Assembly (NCBI GenBank): GCA_036365515.1
Contig: CM070874.1
Coordinates: 247,972,930 to 248,036,929 of the forward strand
Length of the DNA stretch: 64,000 bases
Origin: Torymus aiolomorphi
Taxonomy: Eukaryota; Arthropoda; Insecta; Hymenoptera; Torymidae
Direction of reading: 5' to 3'
Shown: one piece after another, positions 54,264 to 63,014 of the stretch
Layout: the number at the start of each line of letters is the position of its first letter
Position numbering within the stretch: position 1 is the stretch's first letter
The notes under the pieces: generated by a model
What the model was told of the DNA's origin: nothing
What the model saw: only the letters and a program-made list of their open reading frames with translations
The model's database searches: none
Translations under genes and position numbers: made by a program

Positions 54264-54363
54264 TGTTTGACGTCTGAAAGAAAACTAACCTTGAACGTAT
54301 ATATACATCACACTTATATACATTTCCAGTTAGTATGTATTTATCCTCCGAGGTGTTAACATC

Positions 54364-54909
54364 ATGATTGAGCATAACCAGCGTAAACGCAATACGCGTA
54401 AAGGTCGAGGCTTAGTCAATACAGTCATCAATAAACTTCCATTTGAATTACATCTGCCTGGCTATCAATACTGCCGACCTGGGACTAAACTTGCAAAGCG
54501 TGTTGCTCGAGGTGACCCTCGAATTAATCCTTTAGACCAAGCTTGTAAAGAACACGACATTGCCTACTCACAGAATCGAGAAAGCGTTGAGGCTAGAAAC
54601 GCTGCTGATAGAGTGTTAGCAGATAAAGCCTGGAAATGTGTTTTCGCTAAAGGCGCAAGTATTGGTGAGAAAGCAGCAGCTTATACTGTAACAAACGCTA
54701 CGAAATTAAAATCAAAGTTCGGTATGGGGTTGAAAAAGAGGACAACCACTACACTCGCTCAAGTAGTTAAAGCAGCCTCAAAACCGATTTCCCATAGTAG
54801 TGATTCACACAAGGTAATTCAAGCTGCATTGAAAAGTGCTCGAGATGCTGTAAAGAGGGCTGGTGGTAAAGCCAAAGTACATATTTCTCATGTACTACCA
54901 GTTCCATGA
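54364..54909 (+). CDS. parvovirus-type PLA2 domain protein, Polinton-like
   Basis: After a short basic N-terminus the protein has LPGYQYCRPGTKL, then DPRINPLDQACKEHDIAYSQ, the Ca-loop and HD catalytic signature of the phospholipase A2 domain known from parvovirus capsids and also found in some Polinton/adintovirus genomes. Residues 90-180 are Lys/Ala-rich. The frame stops at 54907, but the following sequence continues in coding style (next entry), so the two may be one gene or two. PLA2 in capsids helps release from membranes. The active-site HD pair is present; the usual Gly before the PGT motif is replaced by Arg. Confidence 0.75.
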   Translation: MIEHNQRKRNTRKGRGLVNTVINKLPFELHLPGYQYCRPGTKLAKRVARGDPRINPLDQACKEHDIAYSQNRESVEARNAADRVLADKAWKCVFAKGASIGEKAAAYTVTNATKLKSKFGMGLKKRTTTTLAQVVKAASKPISHSSDSHKVIQAALKSARDAVKRAGGKAKVHISHVLPVP

Positions 54910-55530
54910 AAAATCGGTGGATTCCTACCTTTTCTGATTCCATTATTTGCGGGTCTAAGTGCAACTGGTGCACTGGCAGGTGGCGCTGCTGGCATAGCTA
55001 AAGCAGTAAATGATGCAAAAGCTGCTAAACGGCAACTTGAAGAAAGTCAAAGATATAACAGTGCGACGGAAGCTATTGCTCTTGGTAAAGGTCTCTACCT
55101 TAAACCTCACAAAACAGGTTATGGTATCCATCTTAAACCCTACAGCGGACGTGGCAAAAAAAAAAACTTCGATGTAAAATTGCCTCATAGACCACTGACT
55201 GACGCTGACTTGATAAAGTATGCTCGTATTATGCAAATTCCATACTTTCGAGGTGTATTCATGCGAAATACATTACCAGCAAAAGGTCCACATTACCACA
55301 AATCAGCGATCGTTAATCTCGATGATGAAGGAGGACTTAGTACACATTGGTTAGCCTATCGAAAACGAGGTAATGATGTTGTGTACTTTTGGAGACCTTC
55401 AGCCACCTGTAGAACTTCTGGATTACCTGGGCGTTAGCACTGTAAAGTATAATCACGATAGATATCAAGATTATAACTCGTACAACCGTGGGAATCTCTG
55501 TTTAAAGTTTCTGAGTGAGGCTATATAAAA
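54910..55530 (+). pseudogene. hydrophobic motif plus adenovirus-type protease, broken
   Basis: The frame opens with a glycine/alanine-rich hydrophobic segment (FLPFLIPLFAGLSATGALAG), as in Polinton minor virion proteins, then KAVNDAKAAKRQLEESQRYN. From about 55180 it resembles an adenovirus-type cysteine protease: LTDADLIKYARIM, IPYFRGVFMRN, and THWLAY with the likely catalytic His. After VVYF a small deletion near 55387 shifts the frame and removes the residues around the expected Asp. In the shifted frame the position of the expected catalytic Cys reads Arg. The protease is therefore dead on two counts. The coding trace ends at about 55528. Confidence 0.65.
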
Positions 55531-55571
55531 CGATGTAAATATTATACATAGTCAGTATTAATTATGCAGTC

Positions 55572-56257
55572 ATGGGTGAATCATTGATGCTAAGTTTATC
55601 TGGAACGTCATCTATACTAGAAGCTCAATACTTTCCACCAATTGAACTCTTGACAAATAAAAGATACGTTCTAGGATTGGTTGAACTTTTAACCTTCAAT
55701 TCAATACCCAATATTCATATCGAAAATAATAAGTTTTACGTCGGAAAAGAGATAGTAACATTACCGACAGGTAGTTGGGAGATTGAAGATATTGAGCGCT
55801 ATCTACAGGAAATACTTACATCTAAAGGCATAGTACTCAGCCTTAAACCTAATAATAATACCCTTCGTAGTACTATAAAGTGCAGTCATACGATAAATTA
55901 TAAACCTGAAGATTCTATTGGAAGATTATTAGATTTTACAGAGCGTACTCTTCCAACAAATATTACTCACGAATCAGATTTACCTGTAGCTATTCTCTAG
56001 GTTAACGCTTTGCGAGTTGAGTGCAACATTACAGCTGGAGCCTATATAAACGAACGGAAAGTACATACAATACACGAATTTTTTCCAGTTGTTTCTCCAG
56101 GCTATAAGATCATTGAAATTCCAATACAAGTTATTTACCAATTACAGTTTATACTATCAATAATGTACAGTTGCGAATTGTCGACCAAGTCGGAAATTTT
56201 GTGAATTTTCGTGGAGAAATTATAACAATTAGACTACACATCAAAGCAGCATCATAA
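55572..56257 (+). pseudogene. penton-like minor capsid protein, Polinton-like
   Basis: The first frame (55572-56000) has LSLSGTSSILEAQYFPPIEL, YVLGLVELLTFNSIPNI, TLPTGSWEIEDIERYL. A second frame starting at 56010 continues GAYINERKVHTIHEFFPVVS, and a later stretch (to about 56257) reads VDQVGNFVNFRGEIITIRLH. The stop at 55998-56000 and frame changes near 56150 break it. This arrangement resembles the small jelly-roll capsid protein that neighbours the major capsid gene in insect Polinton-like elements. The assignment is by position and general resemblance. Confidence 0.55.
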
Positions 56258-56303
56258 TTATGGGAATCGTATATAACCGCAGAAGCTATATTAAGAACAA
56301 ACC

Positions 56304-56442
56304 ATGTCATTAGAAGATCAGTCATCATCGAACAGTGAAAGAGCTAAGACCACAGGACATTCGCTTCCTAAGAAGCCTAGGCCTCCAGGTCAAAAGAAAC
56401 GTTGGAAGAAAATAAGTTGTCTGTTTTTCTGCTCTTTCAAAG
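56304..56442 (+). CDS. short basic ORF before capsid gene
   Basis: MSLEDQSSSNSERAKTTGHS followed by KKPRPPGQKKRWKK. It is basic and may be the N-terminal part of a neighbouring gene or a small virion protein. The frame runs on into the capsid gene in another frame. Function unknown. Confidence 0.3.
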
Positions 56443-57577
56443 ATGGAAGATATTTTGAACGTACAATCACCCGTGGAATTCGACGAATCTGTCGCTCATT
56501 ATGTAGTGCATGCACATCAGCCTTACACTTCATCCGCTTTCAATAACAGCGATGAAATTCATATCGCCATACAACATCAAAATCTCTGTCTACTACCTTC
56601 ACGTAGTGCATTACATATTCATGGTCTATTAACTAAGGCAGATGGTACAGCTGCTGTCAACACTAAGCTTGTAAACAACGCCCTCTGTCACGTTTTCGAA
56701 GAAATTCGATATGAAATTAATGCTGTAGAGATTGATAAATGTAAAAACGTTGGCTTGACAAGTCAATCTAATGAAAGGTTTGGTGTCGTTCAATCCTACA
56801 CAAAACTTGGAAAACGCAGGCTGGATTGATATTGGAGAAACTGAGAAAATAACATAATGCTGACTACTTCGATGTGTCCATAACACTAAGTATGATTCTC
56901 GGCTTTGCGGAAGACTATCGTAAAATCATAGTCAATTGCAAGCATGAGATTGTTCTCACAAGATCAAAGAATGATGTAAATGTTATTGTGAAAACACAAG
57001 CAGAAGAGTTTAAAATTAATCTAATTAAAATTGAATGGTTGATGCCGTATGTGGTATTATCCAACGAGCATAAAATACGTCTCCGTCATTACCTACAGAA
57101 GGAAAAATCGATTGCTATGAGTTTCCGTAGTTGGGACCTATATGAGTATCCATTACTCCCAACCACATCGAAACTGTAAAGACATCAAATCAGCTGAAAA
57201 AACCCCGATTGGTCATTCTAGGTTTTCAGACTAATCGTAAAGGACAAAGTGGAACTAACGCTAGCCGCTTTGATCATTGCAATATACGTAATATGAAACT
57301 ATTTCTCAATTCACAATACTATCCTTATGGAAATCTCAATCTAAACATTGATCAAAATCAATACTCTTTATTATATGATATGTATGTAGGCTTTCAAAAT
57401 TTGTATTATGGAAAAGAGGTTGAGCATATGCTCAAGAGAGGGGAGTCACAGATATCCTATAGATATCCTACTACACAGATAGGCCTACTGCCTTATATTA
57501 CACGATCATATTATCGAATATAATCCCATAAGTGGGGATATTAAGAAATTAGTCTAAGGAGGGGATGAAGGCATAAA
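56443..57577 (+). pseudogene. major capsid-like protein, Polinton-like, frameshifted
   Basis: Three open pieces follow one another: 56443-56829 (HQNLCLLPSRSALHIHGLL, KLVNNALCHVFEEIRYEINA), about 56870-57177 (LSMILGFAEDYRKIIVNCKH, IEWLMPYVVLS) and about 57170-57523 (LFLNSQYYPYGNLNLNIDQN, QYSLLYDMYVGFQNLYYGKE), with a final shifted segment ending near 57555. The order matches a protein of about 400 residues that is multicopy in insects and that I associate with the double jelly-roll capsid of Polinton-like elements. At least three frameshifts make it non-functional. Family assignment is moderate. Confidence 0.6.
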
Positions 57578-57611
57578 AGACCCTACAAAGTCATCTGAAC
57601 AGTCAATCAAC

Positions 57612-58268
57612 ATGGAGTACGTGGTGGATGTGCAAGGGTTTAAGCAACCTATCAATGAATTTGTTGTCAAAGAATTATCCATTGTTCCTCTGAGTGGAAA
57701 CGTGAAACCAGCGGTGTTTACCTTCAAGCGACCCACACCGTGGTGTAGACTTCCAGCGAAGTATAAAAGTCAAAATTGCTGGTTGGAACGTAATTATCAT
57801 GGCTTATCTTGGAGTTCAGGTGAGCTGCTCTATGAAGAGTTGAAAAATGTGTTACGAAACAGTCTACATGATGCAAGTGTCGTCTATGTGAAGGGCCTTG
57901 AGAAAAGGCAGTGTCCACATAATAGACTTGCTTACGAGGCAAATTGTGCACATCGAAATGTACTGTTGCTAAGAAAATTTTATCATGATGATACTCCATC
58001 ACTAGAGAGATCTCTCAAGATATTTTTTCGCACAGAACATTTATCCTTTATGAGTCCTACAGATATTGCTCAGCTATCTAAGGCATTTCTCACAACATTT
58101 GGAGCCAACAATATCGAGCAGGCGTGGGATAAACTGTCTGATGATTTAAAAAGCGATCAAGAAATTCTCAAATATCTACGTTGCCGAGAGCACAATCCTA
58201 CAGAGAGTGTAGCACCGCCTTTAAGAAGAGACTGTATTCTATGTACGCTTAATGCTAATATAATATGA
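57612..58268 (+). CDS. conserved protein with VDVQGF motif, unknown function
   Basis: The 218-aa frame starts MEYVVDVQGFKQPINEFVVK and contains KELSIVPLSG, WLERNYHGLSWSSGEL, VYVKGLEKRQ and a C-terminal CREHN ... CILCTLN. The pattern VDVQGF, then NYHG, then KG.EK looks like the beginning of an RNase-H-fold nuclease-like domain, a protein often found beside Polinton-like capsid genes in insects. The predicted acidic site would include the Asp of VVDVQ. No break is seen in this frame. Function is inferred weakly; it could be a nuclease or a structural protein. Confidence 0.5.
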   Translation: MEYVVDVQGFKQPINEFVVKELSIVPLSGNVKPAVFTFKRPTPWCRLPAKYKSQNCWLERNYHGLSWSSGELLYEELKNVLRNSLHDASVVYVKGLEKRQCPHNRLAYEANCAHRNVLLLRKFYHDDTPSLERSLKIFFRTEHLSFMSPTDIAQLSKAFLTTFGANNIEQAWDKLSDDLKSDQEILKYLRCREHNPTESVAPPLRRDCILCTLNANII

Positions 58269-59569
58269 AAAATTTCCTTATAAAATTATGTTTATAATGG
58301 GCTGCAGTTCAATGAATGTAAAATTATAATGCAAATACGTGTAAAAATTATGTTTAATAAACGTTTCTTATACTGAATATTACTGTTTTTATTTTTCTTT
58401 CCTCATATCTCATATGTAAATTAAAGTATTAAGTAGGTTATAAGAAAGTGCGCCTACAAAATATTAAATTTCATTCATATGTCTCAAAATTGTATGCGAA
58501 ATCTCAGCAATAAACTCATGCTCAAATCAAATAAATTCTATATCTCGTGAACGGCTTGAGATATCGAAAAAAATAAGCGAAGAGGGCAGTTGATAGGAAA
58601 CAGTTGCAATTTGATACCGTTTCAGTATACTCTATGTCTTACTTAAAGACCCGTGCCGTCAAAAAGCATTTGATGACGAATGTTCTAGAACACACGCGGG
58701 CACGATGTGGTCGCTTATAATGCGCGGTGAATAAGCTTACACATGCGCCCGGTGCACGGAAAATCAGCTGATGAGCACCGCGCACCTATCAGCTAATAGC
58801 ACGCGTTACAAGCTAATAGCGCGCGTTACAAGCTAATAGCGCGCGCAAACGCGGTGTATAAGCTTATACGCCCGCGGCGGTATCATCTGATGCAAGCCGC
58901 ACCCGCGCCTCGCCGCCGCCGCCGGGGGTCGTTGGTGAGAAAGTTTAACGGTTTTCATTGGGGTTTTTTCCACGAGAACAAATATACTCAGAGAATGCAT
59001 GGCTGATGACTATGTATGCTGCGTGAATGCGTGGTTATCTATTTGAATATTGATTCATCAGTAATGTTTTAACTTTTTTATAAAAACTGATTTTTTCTTT
59101 TTGCTCGTATCTCGCAAACGGTTAAAGATTACACTCTGCAGCTCGCGTTAAGTATATCGAAAAAATAATCGGCATTTGATTCTCTTGCGAGAACCTCTTA
59201 CGAGTCCAATGACGTTGTAAATTTTTATTAATAATTTAAAAATTTTTTAATTTTGTAACTGAAGCGAAAAAGCGTGGATCAGGAGAACACAATAGAAATA
59301 CTCTGGAGTTCTTAGAATTAATAGCTATAAGGCTTCTATACGAATATCGGAATAAAGAAGAGATGCGATAGTTCAGCATGCTACAGTCGAAATACACATG
59401 GTGAGATAAAAAATTGTGACGTCACCAATCTCTCTCCGCAAGGTAAGCTCTTGGTGGCTTTCGGCTGCTGCAACAGGGTTCAGCTGCATGTCATACGCTA
59501 TAGCATACCCTTACACGCTTCGAAAAGAAGAACGCGCTATACTGGTATGGAGTGATGCTGTGAGTCACC
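58269..59569. other. non-coding interval
   Basis: No gene is supported. AATAAA-like signals follow the 58268 stop (TTTAATAAACG near 58352). A GC-rich part (58640-58930) contains three copies of GCGCGTTACAAGCTAATA (58790-58850). The phrase TATCTCGTGAACGG / TATCTCGCAAACGG ... TATCGAAAAAATAA occurs twice (58550 and 59107). Confidence 0.6.
58790..58850. repeat. 23-24-bp tandem repeat, 3 copies
   Basis: AGCTAATAGCRCGCGTTACA repeated in tandem. Confidence 0.85.
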
Positions 59570-60335
59570 GATCCCCGTACGGGCCACTGTTATCCTTGTA
59601 TACATTAACTTTGTAATTAATTACATCTTAATTGTTTGTTTTGATTGTTTATTTACATAAAAATACCATTAAAAAACAATTAAACATACTTTAATTACAA
59701 TGTTTATGAAAACACCGATGACATGTGTAATTAATGTTTGTTTATTTACTTCTCTATTGTTTATTTTGAGTGTTTGTTTATGTTTGTTTACATAAACATA
59801 CCATTAAAAAGAATTAAATATACCCGATTCGCTTACGGGACCTCTCTGTTTATATTTACAGCTATTATTATATCTTAATTGTTTGTTTATTGCTTGTTTT
59901 ATTATATTGTTCAACACCAATAATAAGAGGGGCGCATCACTGCCCTCCGTGAACGCCATCCTACTATGGAGAGAGATGAAAATATGTCACCGATTCCCGT
60001 ACGGGACCTCTCTGCTTATATTTACAGATGTTATGACATCTTAATTGCTTGTTTTTATGTAAACAATCCATAACAACAAGCGATTAAGATATCTTAATTA
60101 TTGTTTATGTAAACACTGGCCAATAATAAGAGGAGCCGCATCACTGCCCTCCGAAAACACCATTCTACTATGGAAAGACAAAAATGTGTCACCGATTCCC
60201 GTACGGGACCTCTGTTTATATTTACAGATGTTATGATATCTTAATTGCTTGTTTATTGCTTGTTTATATAAACAAACCATAACAACAGGCTATTAAGATA
60301 TCTTAATTGCTGTTTATGTAAACAAAGATAAGATA
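59570..60335. repeat. about 200-bp tandem repeats around CCCGTACGGG
   Basis: Four imperfect copies of GTCACCGATTCCCGTACGGG + ACCTCTCTGTTTATATTTAC occur near 59567, 59823, 59987 and 60188. Each is followed by TATGACATCTTAATTGCTTG TTTATGTAAACA. GGGGCGCATCACTGCCCTCCG precedes two of them. CCCGTACGGG is itself a palindrome. Confidence 0.85.
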
Positions 60336-60381
60336 GCCCGGGGGCACGATGACGTCATTTGTTTAGTCTCTCCATAGTAGG

Positions 60382-61915
60382 ATGTATACTACTTCGGCGC
60401 ATATCATAGTATGTATTGGTGAGGCGTTAGGTTATGATACCAATCAATTAATATTGAATGAAACTTCATTTAATCAGCATCGAAAAAAAATACGTAAAAA
60501 TTGTGCAGAAAATATTAAAATAATTTTTGGAGAAAAGGAAATAAATTATGGAGTAGTGCACTGGGACGGAAAAATAATACCAGAAACAATTACATATAAA
60601 CGAGTAGATAGATTACCTGTTGTTGTAACAAATGGTAAAACAAGAAATAATAGACTTGCCGTGTTTAGAAGATGGAAAAGGAATAACGCAAGCCAATGCT
60701 ATATATAATGCACTTTTCACTTTGGGTCTGACTGATGCTGTTAAGGTATTATGCTGAAATACTACGGCTTCAAATTTAGGTCACATAAATGGTGCGGCTG
60801 TTTTATTAGAACAGTTATTGAACCGTGATTTATTGTATTTACCGTGTCGCCATCACATTCTTGAAATCCTTTTAGCTGAGTGGTTCTAAAAGAATATTCC
60901 AGGAATAAGTGGTGCAAATGTACCTTTATTTAAACGTTTTCGTGACTCTTGGGAAAGTATTGATAAGACCCAATACAAAGAAAGTTTAGAAGGTCAAAAT
61001 GAAATTCTAATTTTATCTCATAAAAAATCGACGTCCAACATTTAATTGACAGTTATTTGACACAGCAGTTACCACGTGACGATTATAAGGAACTATTACT
61101 ATTATGTAAATATTTTCTTAGTTGTACAAAAAGCGATGTTAAATTTTTTAAGCCTGGAGCATTTTATCATGCTCGATGGATGTCTAAAGCCATTTATTCT
61201 TTAAAAATATTTCTATTTCGAGGAACTTCAAACTCACTCAAAAAGAAAAAACCGGTCTTTTTAATGTTTGTTTATTTCTAGTATTTGTCTACATTAAATA
61301 CTGGTACACCGCTTCACTCGCAATAAAAGCGTCAAATAATGATTTGCAACTAATTAAGGATCTCCTCGACTATCAAAGTATTGATACGAAAACAGCTGAA
61401 TCATATTTACGTAAATTTAAGAACCACTTGTGGTACCTAAACCCAGAGATTTGCGCAATTTCATTTTTCGACAATAATATTTCTATTAATTTAAAAAAGA
61501 AAATATTGGAAGCCGTAAACAAAAATATAGAAGAAACGTATGAAATACCCAAACGAATTATTTTAAATAATGTTGCTGATATGAATGACTTTAAAGATAG
61601 AGATCTCGATTACTTCATGAATAATCAAACACTTAAATTGTTCGATAGATTTCAAATCAATAACGGTTTTTTATAAGCAGATATTAAACAGTGGTCAAAA
61701 AATCCTGACTACAATAAAGATTTGTCTATCTTTAAAGAGCTACATTGTCAATGATACTGCTGAAAGAGCAGTTTACACCACAGAAAAATATATTAATATG
61801 CTCACAAAGGATGAAGAGCAAAAACAATACTTGATGTAAGTTGTAACAAAGTACAAGCAGCAGTATAAAAATGCAAACAAATGTACTGTGACGAAAAAAT
61901 TCAAAAAAGTTAATT
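60382..61915 (+). pseudogene. multicopy insect transposase-like gene, decayed
   Basis: The trace begins at 60382 (108 codons: YGVVHWDGKIIPETITYKRV, DRLPVVVTNG). It then shifts frame to KLENGTGQSQANAIYNALFT, LGLTDAVKVLC, a stop, NTTASNLGHINGAAVLLEQL and LLYLPCRHHILEILLAEW. Further pieces are PGAFYHARWMSKAIYSLKIF (61160-61220), LRKFKNHLWYLNPEICAISF (61344-61676) and INDTAERAVYTTEKYINMLT (about 61740-61840). The WDGK ... DTTASN-like ... CRHHI.E ... HARWM series is a known multicopy insect protein of transposase-like character. The residue expected to be Asp before TTASN is lost to mutation. At least four frame breaks are present. It lies within the Polinton-like bracket but is not a Polinton gene. 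Confidence 0.6.
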
Positions 61916-62679
61916 AAGCAAAAGTCGCATGTAAATTAACTATAAATTGTATACGTAAATTTGAATAAATAACTTTAGAAAAAACTCCATAAATAATTCT
62001 TCAAGTTATCAATAAGTTGTTTACTACTGTTCGAGATTGGGCCTGGGATAATTAGCGTAAGCTTAGACGTGAGCAAAAAACTATTGAGTAAAATGACTGT
62101 TAAAGATATTGTTATACGTTAGTTTTGTGATTTAGTTGAAGTTGGTGCAATAAATAGAAGAAAATTGAAAAGAAATAATTTGTCGTATTCAAGTAACATG
62201 GAGAAGTGAGGTATGTCGAGCTAAATTCAACGGGAAACTTTATTACTCGAGGTGTAGACTGATTGAAATTCGATATTTAAGAAACATTAAACTTACGAAA
62301 TAACCGAAACCCAAATATAAGCTGTGAGAAATTCCGACCACAAATAAAAGAACAGAGAAGAGGAATATAGAACATAGATCTCTCAGCCAATCAGCAATGA
62401 GCTATATAAAACTTGTTCCATATTGACATCATTTGCATTCATAGAGGACGGACATTTGAGGTTTGTGATATCTGTGAGAAAATGCATAAAAATGGAATCA
62501 TATATCACAGATTGATAATGGATATAAAGTGCCGAGCATGGGTCGATCCCGTATACTGGATTTCTCATCCTCTAAAGGTTAAATAACCTGTAAGTAATGA
62601 GATAACAAACCTGTCAGTGACGTTCTAGAGTAAGGGACATTAAAATTTTTAACCTCACTCAAATAGTTTTTTATTCAAA
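61916..62679. other. non-coding interval before right inverted repeat
   Basis: No gene is supported. The ORF at 62383-62568 has no features. Confidence 0.55.
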
Positions 62680-62967
62680 TGGAAAACCCCGTTATTTTTT
62701 TTTTTTTTCACATATGTTAGGGTTATAAGAATGGGTAAAAATATCAAAAAATAAAAATCTAGTATACAAAAAAAATTTCTTTTTCCGTTCTATACAATGG
62801 TGCCGGAGTTATTTGTGTAACTAGTCTGGGCGAGATTTTAAGCTGAAAAATCTAAAAAACTCATCTCTCCCATTTAAATAACATGGAAAATCGAGGTATG
62901 TTTGGCGGCATCGGATTTGATAGCAAACCCGACATTTGGAAAACATTAAACTTGGGAAATAACGGAC
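62680..62967. repeat. right inverted repeat of Polinton-like region
   Basis: The reverse complement of 53017-53345, without the 60-bp extra segment. It ends CTTGGGAAATAACGG next to a TA array. Confidence 0.85.
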
Positions 62968-62972
62968 ATCAA

Positions 62973-62977
<5 letters not shown>

Positions 62978-63012
<35 letters not shown>
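62978..63012. repeat. (TA)n microsatellite
   Basis: A TA run between the right inverted repeat and the element starting at 63013. Confidence 0.9.

Positions 63013-63014
<2 letters not shown>

Larger units (their letters stand above)
53017..62967. mobile_element. Polinton/adintovirus-like element, decayed, TIR-bracketed
   Basis: An inverted repeat pair (53017-53345 and about 62680-62967; CGTTATTTCCCAAGTTTAAT, CAAACATACC, CTAGTTACACAAATAACTCC) brackets genes for a packaging ATPase, a PLA2-type protein, an adenovirus-type protease, a penton-like and a major-capsid-like protein, and one unknown protein. No protein-primed DNA polymerase or integrase is seen. The distal half (58.3-62.6 kb) holds other repeats and an unrelated transposase-like pseudogene. 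TSDs are not evident. Either this is an internally deleted Polinton-like element, or the inverted repeats belong to something else; the first fits better. Confidence 0.6.
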
